NCBI RefSeq assembly: GCF_017745275.1
Contig: NZ_JAGHZS010000001.1
Location: forward strand, 1 to 64,000
Length of the DNA: 64,000 nt
Direction of reading: 5' to 3'
Source: Chitinophaga sp.
GTDB taxonomy: Bacteria; Bacteroidota; Bacteroidia; Chitinophagales; Chitinophagaceae
Of the stretch, positions 47,301 through 56,134 are shown piece by piece. Within the stretch, counting starts at the first letter, position 1. The number at the start of each line of letters is the position of its first letter. Both the position numbers and the translations under genes were made by a program. Below the pieces are notes generated by a model that searched no databases, was not told where the DNA came from, and saw only the letters and a list, made by a program, of their open reading frames with translations.

Positions 47301-48440
47301 CTAGAGTCTTTCCTGGTGCCGCAACCATCTCTCTGGCATTTCATTGTTGCTGGCCATGAGATAATCGTTATAAGCACAGGGAACAAATTCCCGGTCGGGT
47401 AATTGCATCCACCAGCGGCCTGTTTTTTTACTTTTCAGAAATACGGTTTCTATATCGGAAAAGGCTATATGAAATTCCCAGAAAGCGTCTCTGTCTTCCA
47501 GCAGCGCTTCTTTATTTTTCACCGCACGTCCATCCATAAAGTACCAGAGCATTTGGGCTATTTGTCGCGCTGTCAGTTGTTCCTTATCCTTCTCGGGGCG
47601 ATATCCGTAAATACCGAAAGAGGAGAGGCGACTGCTCATACCAGCGTAACGAGCCAGGGAGCAGGCTTCTTCGCCGCTAAATCCATTAGGGGAAAGCTGA
47701 TTGGCTGGCGCATCTGTATGCCTGATAATGTTAATATCCAGGCTGAATAAATCAGAGTGTCGCAATACCGGTTCTGCCTCTTCCATATTCTCCCGGATAC
47801 GTCCCAGGCGATAGCAATCAAAACGTAATTTATCCAACGTTTCTAACATGCGGGGATGTACGAAATAGCTTTGAAAACCAAGGTGGTTGTAATGGCGGAG
47901 ATAATTGGGTTGTTCTGTTAGAATATCCATTAAAAAACGTTCACTGCGCACGTTGGAGTCTTCTTTCAGATCAATCAGGGCATCCGCTACGGTAGCCTCA
48001 ATAATTAATTGCTGGGAAGCGTAAGCTTTATATTGTGCATAAGTAAGATCATGCGATCCTCCTAAAATAATTACGGTTTTATTCGCCGCCAATAGCTCTG
48101 CCAATACTGTTTTCATGGCGGCATATGCATCTGCCAGGAAGGCGCCGGATTGCAGGTTACCTACATCAGCCAACTTAATATTACGGTGCCAGTTATATAA
48201 CCGGTAAAATTCACGGCGTATGGCGTCAGGTCCGCCGGTAGCGGATTTGCCGGAAGTGCTTCCCCTTTCTTCTCCAACACCTAATAAAATGATATCAGCT
48301 TCATCTATGTCTGGCTGGTGATTGTCTTCATACACATCTATCACACCGCCAACCTGGAATGGGTCATATTCCTGGTCATCGTTGAGAAAAGCTTTAGAAA
48401 CAGGATACAGAAAATCCTGCAGGTGTGAAAAATCTGCCAT
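47301..48440 (-). CDS. Arginase/agmatinase-fold protein with incomplete metal site
   Basis: 379 residues with the ureohydrolase fold of arginase, agmatinase and formimidoylglutamase. GGSHD near residue 130 supplies His130 and Asp131. The second motif, normally DAHxD, reads DALIDL (Asp153, Leu155, Asp157), losing the His; the third, normally SxDxDxxDP, reads SLDINIIRHTDAP (Asp235, Asn237), losing one Asp. Two of the manganese ligands are therefore replaced, so normal hydrolase activity is doubtful; a one-metal enzyme or a non-enzymatic role is possible. An N-terminal extension of about 45 residues and the C-terminal WWMQLPDREFVPCAYNDYLMA are extra to typical arginases. Convergent with the LprI-like gene. 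Confidence 0.75.
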   Translation of the reverse strand: MADFSHLQDFLYPVSKAFLNDDQEYDPFQVGGVIDVYEDNHQPDIDEADIILLGVGEERGSTSGKSATGGPDAIRREFYRLYNWHRNIKLADVGNLQSGAFLADAYAAMKTVLAELLAANKTVIILGGSHDLTYAQYKAYASQQLIIEATVADALIDLKEDSNVRSERFLMDILTEQPNYLRHYNHLGFQSYFVHPRMLETLDKLRFDCYRLGRIRENMEEAEPVLRHSDLFSLDINIIRHTDAPANQLSPNGFSGEEACSLARYAGMSSRLSSFGIYGYRPEKDKEQLTARQIAQMLWYFMDGRAVKNKEALLEDRDAFWEFHIAFSDIETVFLKSKKTGRWWMQLPDREFVPCAYNDYLMASNNEMPERWLRHQERL

Positions 48441-48556
48441 CAGTAAATTAGATTTAATTGATGGCGAACTTACAACAAGAATTTAAAAAAGCAAGTCGGA
48501 CAGATAAGACTGCGGGTCAAAACTATTATAACGGGAATTTTGTAGAGGTAAAGCTA

Positions 48557-48805
48557 CTAGTTCTTGTGAATAATAAATTCGAAAGGCTTATGTGACTTAC
48601 GTGAAATTGCTTTTTCCAGCACAGATCGTTTGCTGGTAATACGGCTTTTGTTACAATCCATAACTTCCATAACTGCACAGAGATAATCCATCGTTTCAAT
48701 CAACGAAAGCATTTCGCTGATTTGTCTCACCGCAGATTGTATCTGCTGCTCCGTGTACCTATCTTCATGTAGCAGGATTAGTAAATCTCTATCTACAGGT
48801 TTCAT
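48557..48805 (-). CDS. Short hypothetical protein
   Basis: 82 residues, charged and mostly alpha-helical by composition (DLLILLHEDRYTEQQIQ, IETMDYLCAVMEVMDC, SKRSVLEKAISRKSHKP), no signal peptide or membrane helix. No family recognised. The frame has normal codon usage and an ATG with AT-rich upstream sequence, so it is likely real, but there is no context: 116 bp from the arginase-fold gene and 364 bp of non-coding DNA upstream. Confidence 0.5.
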   Translation of the reverse strand: MKPVDRDLLILLHEDRYTEQQIQSAVRQISEMLSLIETMDYLCAVMEVMDCNKSRITSKRSVLEKAISRKSHKPFEFIIHKN

Positions 48806-49169
48806 GAATAAAAAATTTGACTGTTCCCCGAAATATTGTTTGGCCAGGTATCAAGGATAATCTCAAAAGATAAGGTAAAATTGTTTGTTGTCAGTCGTTG
48901 CTAAAGTCTTCGTTAGTTGTCAAACAGATCGCTATCAGTGCATTCTTTTTTTATTCATGGTGGGACATCCGCAATCGTTCTTCTTAAAAACTTTACACCC
49001 CTCCATTGCTAAACTTCCACAAAGAAAAATGATCACCATCCATTTTATACTTTTCATACTGCAGTTTAATATACTTAGCTGTGATTAAAATCCTGTCTAA
49101 AAGAGTTTACTGTTTCTTAACAATCCCCTTTTGTAATTTAAGCTAAATTCGTAAAAAATATTAAATTAT
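48806..49169. other. 364-bp region with no recognisable gene
   Basis: AT-rich stretch between the short hypothetical protein and the glycosyltransferase. A 67-codon frame at 48885-49088 begins with TTG and does not look like a protein. I see no strong hairpin; a near -7 sequence TAAATTCG lies about 30 bp before the glycosyltransferase start. It may hold the promoter regions of the two flanking genes and little else. Confidence 0.5.
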
Positions 49170-50264
49170 TTGTCCACAATCCGAACCGACCGAAAAATTC
49201 TTGTAGTTCCCCTTGATTGGGGCCTTGGCCACGCCACCCGAGATATTCCCTTGATCCATGAGATGCTAAACGCAGGTTGTCAGGTATTTATTGCGGCAGA
49301 AGGTAAGCATGCTGCCTTGTTACAGCAGGAATTTCCGCAACTGACCGTACTTCCGCTGCCGGGTTATCGTATTCAATACGCGCAAAAAGGAAAGTTCTTT
49401 GGGCTGAAAATTATTCAGCAAATCCCCAAAATTTACCGGGCTATACAGTATGAACAACGCTGGCTAAAAAAGATAGTCGCTGAGTATCAAATAAATGCAG
49501 TGATTTCCGACAATCGCTTCGGGTTGTATCATAAAAAGATTCCCACCGTTTTTATCACCCACCAACTACTGATAAAAACACCTTTCGGCGGATGGATAGA
49601 GCGGACCCTGCAAAAAATAAATTATCGTTTTATTAACAAATACAGCGCCTGTTGGATCCCGGATTTTGCGGGCGACAACCACCTTTCCGGTGAACTCGCA
49701 CACCCGGCCCAATTACCGCCACATACCACCTACATTGGCTGCCTGAGCCGCTTTGAGCCCCGCAACAATGTGGAAAAGAAATACGATCTGCTGGTACTGA
49801 TCTCCGGACCTGAACCACAACGTTCTAACCTGGAAAAAATGATCCTGGATCAGATTAAGTCCCTGCAAATCACTGCTTTGATAGTAAGTGGCAAACCCGG
49901 TACGCCACAACATGAACAGATAGCTCCCGGCGTAAAACAGGTAAACCACCTGAATGCAAGCGAATTGAATGAAGCCATGCTGGCATCCGATATGGTGTTA
50001 AGCCGCTCTGGTTATACTACCCTCATGGATCTCGCGAAACTGAATAAAAAAGCAATTCTTATTCCTACCCCCGGGCAATCTGAACAGGTATACCTGGGTG
50101 AATACCTGATGGAAAAAGGATATTTTTATTCGCTTCCGCAAGAACAATTCAACCTGAAAACAGCACTGGAAGCAGCATCCCGCTTTCCGTTCCGTTCTTT
50201 TCATCACGACCAGGACATGTTCCAGTATAAAAAAGTAGTGCAGGAATTTGTACAATCCCTTTAA
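49170..50264 (+). CDS. MurG-like/family 28-type glycosyltransferase
   Basis: 364 residues with a GT-B fold. N-terminal RKILVVPLDWGLGHATRDIPL is a family signature (HATR nucleotide-sugar loop); the C-terminal nucleotide-sugar domain shows LSRSGYTTLMDLAKLNKKAI and IPTPGQSEQVYLGEYL, similar to MurG and MGT-type glycosyltransferases. Cytoplasmic face of the membrane presumed. The start is TTG at 49170: no ATG lies in frame before residue 30, and the conserved N terminus must be included. Acceptor unknown; it may build a glycolipid or cell-surface glycan. A terminator follows its stop. Confidence 0.8.
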   Translation: MSTIRTDRKILVVPLDWGLGHATRDIPLIHEMLNAGCQVFIAAEGKHAALLQQEFPQLTVLPLPGYRIQYAQKGKFFGLKIIQQIPKIYRAIQYEQRWLKKIVAEYQINAVISDNRFGLYHKKIPTVFITHQLLIKTPFGGWIERTLQKINYRFINKYSACWIPDFAGDNHLSGELAHPAQLPPHTTYIGCLSRFEPRNNVEKKYDLLVLISGPEPQRSNLEKMILDQIKSLQITALIVSGKPGTPQHEQIAPGVKQVNHLNASELNEAMLASDMVLSRSGYTTLMDLAKLNKKAILIPTPGQSEQVYLGEYLMEKGYFYSLPQEQFNLKTALEAASRFPFRSFHHDQDMFQYKKVVQEFVQSL

Positions 50265-50277
50265 CCAATACGAAAAG

Positions 50278-50313
50278 AGGCTGCCTGTAATTAAAACAGA
50301 CAGCCTCCTCTTA
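50278..50313 (+). terminator. Terminator of the glycosyltransferase gene
   Basis: GAGGCTG-C-CTGT (50278-50289) pairs with ACAG-A-CAGCCTC (50297-50308), one internal mismatch, followed by CTCTTAG. Fourteen bases after the stop codon. T-rich tail is short. Confidence 0.65.
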
Positions 50314-50422
50314 GTTGGCATAAGGATGATATCATTATTGATTCATTTGCTGCAGTGCAAATTCAAAATTCGCAAAACCCGCTGCGGTATTGCTACTGCG
50401 GGAAAAAATAATGATCATCTTC

Positions 50423-50752
50423 CTAAATATTTTTTACTTCTGCTCCTATAAAAATTTTATCTCCTACAATAGCCACCGGACGTTTCAAAAAAGAATATTC
50501 CTGTAAAATCAAATCGCGATAATCCGATTCTTTTAACTCTTTCTCGTGTAAACCCATAGGGCGGTACTGCTGGGACCTGCGACTAAACAGCGACTCATAA
50601 CTGCCAGACAATGCATGCATTTCGTCGATTTGCGCAGGGGTAATTTTGTCTTTCTTGATATCCTGTAAAACAAATCCACGCGCTTTGGCATCCGTTTCTT
50701 CCAATATTTTTTTGCAGGTACTGCAGGTCGACAAATAATAAATTTTATTCAT
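50423..50752 (-). CDS. ArsC/Spx-family thioredoxin-fold protein
   Basis: 109 residues, single ArsC-fold domain. N-terminal redox motif CSTC (Cys10, Cys13), then FVLQDIKKDKITPAQID, SLFSRRSQQYRPMG and a C-terminal SFLKRPVAIVGDKIFIG with the cis-Pro, all features of the YffB/Spx/ArsC family. Either an arsenate-reductase-like enzyme or a YffB-type glutathione-linked protein; the CxxC pair recalls Spx but the RNA-polymerase-binding features are not evident. Divergent from polA with 96 bp between, in which a minus-strand TAACTTTA resembles a -7 element. Confidence 0.8.
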   Translation of the reverse strand: MNKIYYLSTCSTCKKILEETDAKARGFVLQDIKKDKITPAQIDEMHALSGSYESLFSRRSQQYRPMGLHEKELKESDYRDLILQEYSFLKRPVAIVGDKIFIGAEVKNI

Positions 50753-50809
50753 TCCTTTCTTTTTTTCTGTGCTAAAGTTACACCCTCACCGTATATTGTG
50801 GTACTATCT

Positions 50810-50817
50810 TAATTTTG
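50810..50817 (+). promoter_or_regulatory. -7 promoter element of polA
   Basis: TAATTTTG matches TAnnTTTG exactly and lies 31 bases before the polA ATG at 50849. No consensus TTG at the proper distance. Confidence 0.5.
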
Positions 50818-50848
50818 CAGATTAAAATTAAATCTTGTAGGTTTAGCG

Positions 50849-53665
50849 ATGGAAAAGAAATTATTTTTACTGGACGCCATGGCGCTGATATACAGGGCTT
50901 ATTACGCCCTTATCAGGAATCCCCGCATCACCAGCGCGGGTCGGAATACCAATGCGCAGTTTGGATTTACCACTACTTTACTGGATCTCATCAATAAAGA
51001 AAAACCTACTCATATAGCCGTTGCGTTTGACACGCACGCACCTACAGAGCGACATACTACCTACACGGATTATAAAGCCAATCGTCAGGATGCTCCGGAA
51101 GACCTGCTCGATGCATTACCCGATATTAAGCGCATCATTGAAGGATTTAATATCCCGGTAGTAGAGCTGGATGGTTATGAAGCGGATGATGTAATTGGTA
51201 CCCTGGCCTGGCAGGCCGCCGATGCAGGATATACAGTATACATGGTAACCCCGGATAAAGATTACGGACAATTGGTTAGAGATAATGTATTTATCTACAA
51301 ACCGCCGTACATGGGCAACAAAGAGGAAATCATGGGCCCTAAAGAGGTTTGTGAAAAATGGCAGATCCAGGATGTACATCAGGTCATTGATATCCTCGGC
51401 CTCATGGGAGATGCTGTTGATAACATTCCCGGAATTGCCGGTATCGGTGAAAAAACAGCCATGAAACTCCTGGCCCAGTATCATTCTTTAGAAAACATAC
51501 TGGAAAACGCCGATAATATTGGCGGGAAAATGGGCGAGAAAATCAAAGCCGGCCGCGAAGCTGCTATCCTGTCGAAAGAACTGGCCACCATCATTACCGA
51601 TGTACCGGTAACTTTCCACGAAGAAGATTTCTGCATTACCGACTGTGATAAAGAAAAACTGACCAGCATCTTTACGGAACTGGAGTTTAAAACCCTTGGT
51701 AAAAGGATTTTGGGAGATGGATTTGGCGGTAGTAGCGCTGCTGAAGCCAAACCAAAGGTCGTGCAAACAGACCTGTTTGGAACCGCTATTATAACAGAAG
51801 AAGTTACGATCACTACTGAAGTGATTGAAACAGGCAACATCCTGATGGCGGATAAAAATATTCATAACACGCCCCACCAGTACGATGTAATAGATACCGC
51901 CGAAAAGAGAGCCGCTTTACTGCAACAATTGTTACAGCAGAAGGAAGTGTCTTTTGATACGGAAACCACCGGTACCGATGCCAATGAAGCGGAGATCGTA
52001 GGTATGAGTTTCGCCTTTAAAAAGGGAGAGGCCTACTACATTCCTTTACCGGCCGACCAGGCCGCTGCCCGTGCCATTATTCATGAATTTATCCCGTTGT
52101 TTCAGCATAAAAGCATTGTGTTGGTAGGACAAAATGTGAAGTATGATATGCTGATCCTGAAATGGTATGGTGTAGATATTACCACCACGGTGTTTGATAC
52201 CATGCTGGCGCATTACCTGATTGAGCCCGAAGGCCGCCGGAGCATGGACGTGTTAAGTGCCCAATACCTCGGCTACGAACCGGTTTCCATAGAAACCCTC
52301 ATTGGTAAAAAAGGAAAGGGACAAGGCAATATGCGGGATGTGGAAATAGAAAAGATTAAAGAATATGCTGCGGAAGATGCCGATGTTACACTCCAGTTAA
52401 AAGACAAATTTTTGCCCATGCTGCCTGAAAAAGGGGTGGACAAAGTATTTTACGATATAGAAAATCCGCTGGTACCGGTACTCACGGATATGGAGTACGA
52501 AGGTATCGCCCTCGATACCCTTGCACTGGCTGACTATTCGAAAGAACTGGAAACAGAAATCAAGCGGGCAGAAGAAAGTGTATATGAACAGGCGGGCGTA
52601 CGTTTCAAACTGGCATCTCCCAAACAGTTGGGAGAAGTATTATTTGAAAAATTACAACTGGATCCTAAAGCCAAAAAAACACGTACCGGCCAGTATGCTA
52701 CCGGCGAAGACGTGCTGCAAAAACTTTCCAACAAACATAAAATTGTAGAGGATATCCTCATTTTCAGGGAGCTGAGTAAGTTGAAATCTACCTACGTAGA
52801 TTCGTTACCGTTATTGCTTAACAAGCGGACTAACCGGGTACATACTTCCTATAACCAGGCGGTAGCTGTGACCGGGCGCTTAAGCTCCAATAATCCCAAC
52901 CTGCAAAACATTCCTATTCGTACAGACAGGGGCCGTGAAATTCGCAAGGCCTTTATTCCGCGCAACGAGGAATACGTGTTACTGTCTGCCGACTATTCAC
53001 AGATAGAGCTACGTATTATTGCGGCTATCAGTGGAGATAAAGAGATGTCTGCTGCTTTTCAGAATGGGATAGATATCCACACCGCCACAGCGGCCAAAGT
53101 ATACAATGTAGCGTTGGATGCAGTTACGTCAGACATGCGTCGTAATGCGAAAAGCGTAAACTTCGGTATCATTTACGGCGTGAGTGCTTTTGGGTTATCA
53201 GAAAACCTGGGAATTCCGCGTGCGGAGGCGAAAACACTGATCGATAATTATTTCGCACAGTATCCGTCTATTAAGCAATACATGGAAGACCAGGTGAAGT
53301 TTGCGCAGGAAAACGGTTATGTACAAACGTTATTGGGGAGGAAAAGATGGTTAAAAGACATCAATTCATCCAATGCGGTAGTACGTGGTTTTGCAGAGCG
53401 GAACGCCATCAACATGCCTATTCAGGGTACGGCGGCCGACATGATTAAGCTGGCCATGATATCCATTCATAAAGCCTTTAAAGAACGGAACTTCAAGTCC
53501 CGTATGCTGTTGCAGGTACATGATGAATTGGTATTTGATGCCCATCGTTCAGAATTAGAGATGATTAAACCCCTTATATTAGATCTTATGCGCAATGCCT
53601 TACCATTATCTGTTCCGGTAGAAGCGGAACTGGGTACTGGTAATAACTGGCTGGAGGCGCACTAA
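50849..53665 (+). CDS. polA: DNA polymerase I
   Basis: 938 residues, the full three-domain enzyme for Okazaki-fragment processing and repair. 5'-3' exonuclease domain (1 to about 290: FLLDAMALIYRAYYAL, DGYEADDVIGTLAW, GDAVDNIPGIAGIGEKTA). 3'-5' proofreading domain with an intact DxE at Asp370-Glu372 in SFDTETTGTD, so proofreading is expected. Polymerase domain from about 580 to the end with catalytic Asp715 (LLSADYSQIELR), RRNAKSVNFGIIYGVSAFGL (finger helix) and Asp892 in VHDELVFD. Single gene with its own -7 element; a heptad-repeat palindrome begins 4 bases after its stop. Confidence 0.98.
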   Translation: MEKKLFLLDAMALIYRAYYALIRNPRITSAGRNTNAQFGFTTTLLDLINKEKPTHIAVAFDTHAPTERHTTYTDYKANRQDAPEDLLDALPDIKRIIEGFNIPVVELDGYEADDVIGTLAWQAADAGYTVYMVTPDKDYGQLVRDNVFIYKPPYMGNKEEIMGPKEVCEKWQIQDVHQVIDILGLMGDAVDNIPGIAGIGEKTAMKLLAQYHSLENILENADNIGGKMGEKIKAGREAAILSKELATIITDVPVTFHEEDFCITDCDKEKLTSIFTELEFKTLGKRILGDGFGGSSAAEAKPKVVQTDLFGTAIITEEVTITTEVIETGNILMADKNIHNTPHQYDVIDTAEKRAALLQQLLQQKEVSFDTETTGTDANEAEIVGMSFAFKKGEAYYIPLPADQAAARAIIHEFIPLFQHKSIVLVGQNVKYDMLILKWYGVDITTTVFDTMLAHYLIEPEGRRSMDVLSAQYLGYEPVSIETLIGKKGKGQGNMRDVEIEKIKEYAAEDADVTLQLKDKFLPMLPEKGVDKVFYDIENPLVPVLTDMEYEGIALDTLALADYSKELETEIKRAEESVYEQAGVRFKLASPKQLGEVLFEKLQLDPKAKKTRTGQYATGEDVLQKLSNKHKIVEDILIFRELSKLKSTYVDSLPLLLNKRTNRVHTSYNQAVAVTGRLSSNNPNLQNIPIRTDRGREIRKAFIPRNEEYVLLSADYSQIELRIIAAISGDKEMSAAFQNGIDIHTATAAKVYNVALDAVTSDMRRNAKSVNFGIIYGVSAFGLSENLGIPRAEAKTLIDNYFAQYPSIKQYMEDQVKFAQENGYVQTLLGRKRWLKDINSSNAVVRGFAERNAINMPIQGTAADMIKLAMISIHKAFKERNFKSRMLLQVHDELVFDAHRSELEMIKPLILDLMRNALPLSVPVEAELGTGNNWLEAH

Positions 53666-53668
53666 TAC

Positions 53669-53760
53669 AGCTTTTAGCCATTAGCTTTTAGCTTTTAGGA
53701 AATGCAGCGAAAACTATCCGCTACATTTCCTAAAAGCTAAAAGCTAATGGCTAAAAGCTA
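53669..53760. repeat. Heptad-repeat palindrome, near-perfect arms
   Basis: Left arm AGCTTTT, AGCCATT, AGCTTTT, AGCTTTT then AGGAAATGCAGCG; 9-base loop; right arm CGCTACATTTCCT then AAAAGCT, AAAAGCT, AATGGCT, AAAAGCT. The arms are complementary over about 40 bp, heptad for heptad, including the variant AGCCATT unit, so the two arms must be kept matched. It lies 3' of polA. Confidence 0.92.
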
Positions 53761-53832
53761 TTTTAATGCTAATGACTAATGGTAAGTGCTGGCATACTTG
53801 TATTTCCCAAAACAGTTTACTAGTTTTCAAAC

Positions 53833-54357
53833 ATGATCCAAACACCTCGACTACAATTGTTGCCGTGCTCACTGGAGCATTTCGAATTGCTATTACAGGG
53901 CAACGATCACCTGGCCGACCTGCTTGGTATTTCTATACAGGAAGGGTGGACCGAGTATCCGGAGATGGTCCTGGTAGCATATGATAAGTTACGGAATGAT
54001 CCGGCCATGCTGGGCTGGTTCTTTTATCTCGTTGTGCATCGCGCAGACCAGCGTCTTATTGGGGCCGGTGGCTTTAAAGGCAAACCCAATGATGAGGGCC
54101 TCGTAGAGATGGGGTATGAAATTACCGCTGACTACCGGGAACAGGGATTAGGCACCGAAATGGCCGAAGCCCTGATACGCTTTGCATTCGGACACTCTTA
54201 CGTAAAGCGCGTTATTGCCCATACAGAAGAAGAATACAATGCTTCCGTTAAAATATTACAAAAAGCAGGAATGCGATTTGTGGGAACAATAAAAAATAAA
54301 GAAGGAGAAGATCTTTGGGAGTGGGAGATTACCCGGGATCAATACCAGGAAAGATAG
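53833..54357 (+). CDS. GNAT-family acetyltransferase
   Basis: 174 residues, single GNAT domain. N-terminal TPRLQLLPCSLEHFELL, acetyl-CoA site EMGYEITADYREQGLGTEMAEALIRFAF and C-terminal AHTEEEYNASVKILQKAGMRFVG are the RimJ-like pattern. Cytoplasmic; substrate not deducible. It follows the heptad palindrome after polA by about 70 bp and ends 113 bp before the aminopeptidase gene. Confidence 0.85.
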   Translation: MIQTPRLQLLPCSLEHFELLLQGNDHLADLLGISIQEGWTEYPEMVLVAYDKLRNDPAMLGWFFYLVVHRADQRLIGAGGFKGKPNDEGLVEMGYEITADYREQGLGTEMAEALIRFAFGHSYVKRVIAHTEEEYNASVKILQKAGMRFVGTIKNKEGEDLWEWEITRDQYQER

Positions 54358-54429
54358 CACCAATTCCCCCGAAAGCTGTAGCAAGCTCCGTTCATCCATC
54401 TTTTCGCCGGTCAAATACCTGCTTTCCCT

Positions 54430-54437
54430 TATTTTTG
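54430..54437 (+). promoter_or_regulatory. -7 promoter element of the C1-type aminopeptidase gene
   Basis: TATTTTTG matches TAnnTTTG exactly, 33 bases before ATG 54471. A long upstream in-frame extension (from 54315) would translate this element and lacks a signal peptide, so the ATG at 54471 is preferred. Confidence 0.55.
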
Positions 54438-54470
54438 GTCCTTGTTTTTAAAACTTATCATTTTACACTC

Positions 54471-55616
54471 ATGAAGAAATGGATGATGTGTGCAGCCATG
54501 CTTTGCAGCGTAGGCGCATTTGCACAAAACAGTACCAATGTGGAGGGAAGTAAATACCAGTTCACAGTAGTTAAAAACCTGGATGCAGGAGATGTACAAA
54601 ATCAGGGACGCACCGGTACTTGCTGGTCTTTCTCCGGTTTGTCCTTTTTTGAATCAGAATTACTGCGTAACGGTAAAAACAAGGGGCTGAATCTCAGTGA
54701 AATGTTTGTGGTACGTAAAATGTATCCGTTGAAAGCAGCTAATTATGTACGCATGCACGGTAAAGCCAACTTCGGTGAAGGTGGTGGATTCCCGGATGAT
54801 CTGTTGTGCCTCCGTGAATACGGCCTGGTTCCACAGAGCGTATACGATGGTAACAAAGACAAAATGTATAACCATGCTGAAATGGAAAGCCTCCTGGAAG
54901 GTATGGTCAATAAAATAGGCAATGCCAACGGCACTATCAACCCTAACTGGAGCAAAGCATTTGATGGTGTACTGAATGCCTATATGGGAGAAGCACCTGA
55001 AAAATTCCAGTATAACGGTAAAAGCTACACGCCGCAGTCTTTTGCTAAAGAGCTGGGGCTCAATGCTGACGACTATGTGCTGATTTCTTCTTTTACACAT
55101 CATCCTTACAATTCACAGTTTGTTCTGGAAGTACCGGACAACTGGAATTGGGAGAAAGTATACAACGTAAACCTGAATGACTTTACCAACATCGCCGAAA
55201 ATGCGATCCTGAATGGTTACACCATTGCATGGGCTGCCGATGTAAGCGAAAAAGGTTTCAACTTTAAAGATGGACTGGCTATTGTTCCGGAAAAAGACTG
55301 GGCCGATATGTCAGCTGAAGAAAGAAGAAACGCTTTCCTAGAGCCTGGTAAAGAAAAAACCATCACTCCGGAACTGCGTCAGCAGGCATTTGATAATTTT
55401 GAAACACAGGACGATCACGGTATGCACATTGTAGGCCTGGTAAAAGATCAGAATGGCAACAAATACTTCCGTGTGAAAAACTCCTGGGGTACTGATAATC
55501 CAGGATCCGGATACTTCTACGCTTCTGAACCTTACTTCGCTTATAAAACCACCTGCTTCATGGTAAACAAAAAAGCGTTGCCTGCAGATGTAGCTAAGAA
55601 ACTGGGTATAAAATAA
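54471..55616 (+). CDS. Exported C1-family aminopeptidase (bleomycin hydrolase type)
   Basis: 381 residues from ATG 54471, with signal peptide MKKWMMCAAMLCSVGAFA. Papain-type active site: Cys51 in QGRTGTCWSFSGLSF (preceded by the oxyanion Gln), His in DDHGMHIVG and Asn in VKNSWGT. The whole is similar to PepC/bleomycin hydrolase (peptidase C1B), which are hexameric cysteine aminopeptidases; most are cytosolic, but Bacteroidota encode exported forms. It probably trims peptides in the periplasm or outside the cell. Strong terminator after the stop. Confidence 0.88.
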   Translation: MKKWMMCAAMLCSVGAFAQNSTNVEGSKYQFTVVKNLDAGDVQNQGRTGTCWSFSGLSFFESELLRNGKNKGLNLSEMFVVRKMYPLKAANYVRMHGKANFGEGGGFPDDLLCLREYGLVPQSVYDGNKDKMYNHAEMESLLEGMVNKIGNANGTINPNWSKAFDGVLNAYMGEAPEKFQYNGKSYTPQSFAKELGLNADDYVLISSFTHHPYNSQFVLEVPDNWNWEKVYNVNLNDFTNIAENAILNGYTIAWAADVSEKGFNFKDGLAIVPEKDWADMSAEERRNAFLEPGKEKTITPELRQQAFDNFETQDDHGMHIVGLVKDQNGNKYFRVKNSWGTDNPGSGYFYASEPYFAYKTTCFMVNKKALPADVAKKLGIK

Positions 55617-55634
55617 TCGCTTTTAAAAAGCAGC

Positions 55635-55671
55635 AAAGAGGTGGTTCGGTAATACCGGGCCACCTCTTTTT
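55635..55671 (+). terminator. Terminator of the C1-type aminopeptidase gene
   Basis: AAAGAGGTGG (55635-55644) pairs with CCACCTCTTT (55660-55669); the stem continues through two T-G pairs and CGGT/ACCG to a 3-base loop, and TTTTT follows. Nineteen bases after the stop codon. Confidence 0.9.
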
Positions 55672-55825
55672 CGTTAGCGCCAAACGACTCTTCTCCCCGG
55701 TCGCTAACCGCATTTTTAGCATCTTCCAAAGGTATTTATCTCCCGAAAAATATATTTGCTATAGGCAAATATATTTACTTGACTTAGTCAATTTTTACCG
55801 GCCAACATCAATATAGTAAAAGATT

Positions 55826-56122
55826 TTAATGTTTCCCTTCGAGTTGTTGTGTGTAAGAATAGTTGCCTAAACGGAGTTTTACAGGCAGCCCGGTACTCTT
55901 TTGCCAAACCCATTCCTTTTTACAAAAAAAACCGAAATGTTGTTGGTAATAAGCATCCGGAGAAAGCCTGTAAACAGGATAAACCGGCGGAGGAGCAGGA
56001 GGAATATGAGCGGGTTTGGGAGGCGGCAATAACTTCACCGGCTTCAGGGCAAAGGTTTGCGCGCCGGCTGCGTAACCGGTCAACAAAAGTCCTGTCATCC
56101 ATATCCATCCTCGCCTTTTCAT
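55826..56122 (-). CDS. Small exported proline-rich protein
   Basis: 98 residues: signal peptide (MKRRGWIWMTGLLLTGYAAGA), then a Pro-rich stretch (about 32-50, KLLPPPKPAHIPPAPPPVYP) and a C-terminal part with aromatic residues (HFGFFCKKEWVWQKSTGLP, LRLGNYSYTQQLEG). No family known to me. It is 12 bp downstream of the YciO-type gene, so perhaps co-transcribed. The upstream side toward the aminopeptidase is an AT-rich 150-bp gap with only the terminator. Confidence 0.65.
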   Translation of the reverse strand: MKRRGWIWMTGLLLTGYAAGAQTFALKPVKLLPPPKPAHIPPAPPPVYPVYRLSPDAYYQQHFGFFCKKEWVWQKSTGLPVKLRLGNYSYTQQLEGKH

Positions 56123-56134
56123 AAAAAAATTTTA

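Noticed and set aside
48885-49088. A 67-codon frame in the 364-bp gap before the glycosyltransferase
   Set aside because: TTG start, low-complexity hydrophobic translation, no neighbours to support it.
54315-54470. 52-residue N-terminal extension of the C1-type aminopeptidase
   Set aside because: It overlaps the preceding GNAT gene, crosses a perfect -7 element and hides a good signal peptide beginning at ATG 54471.
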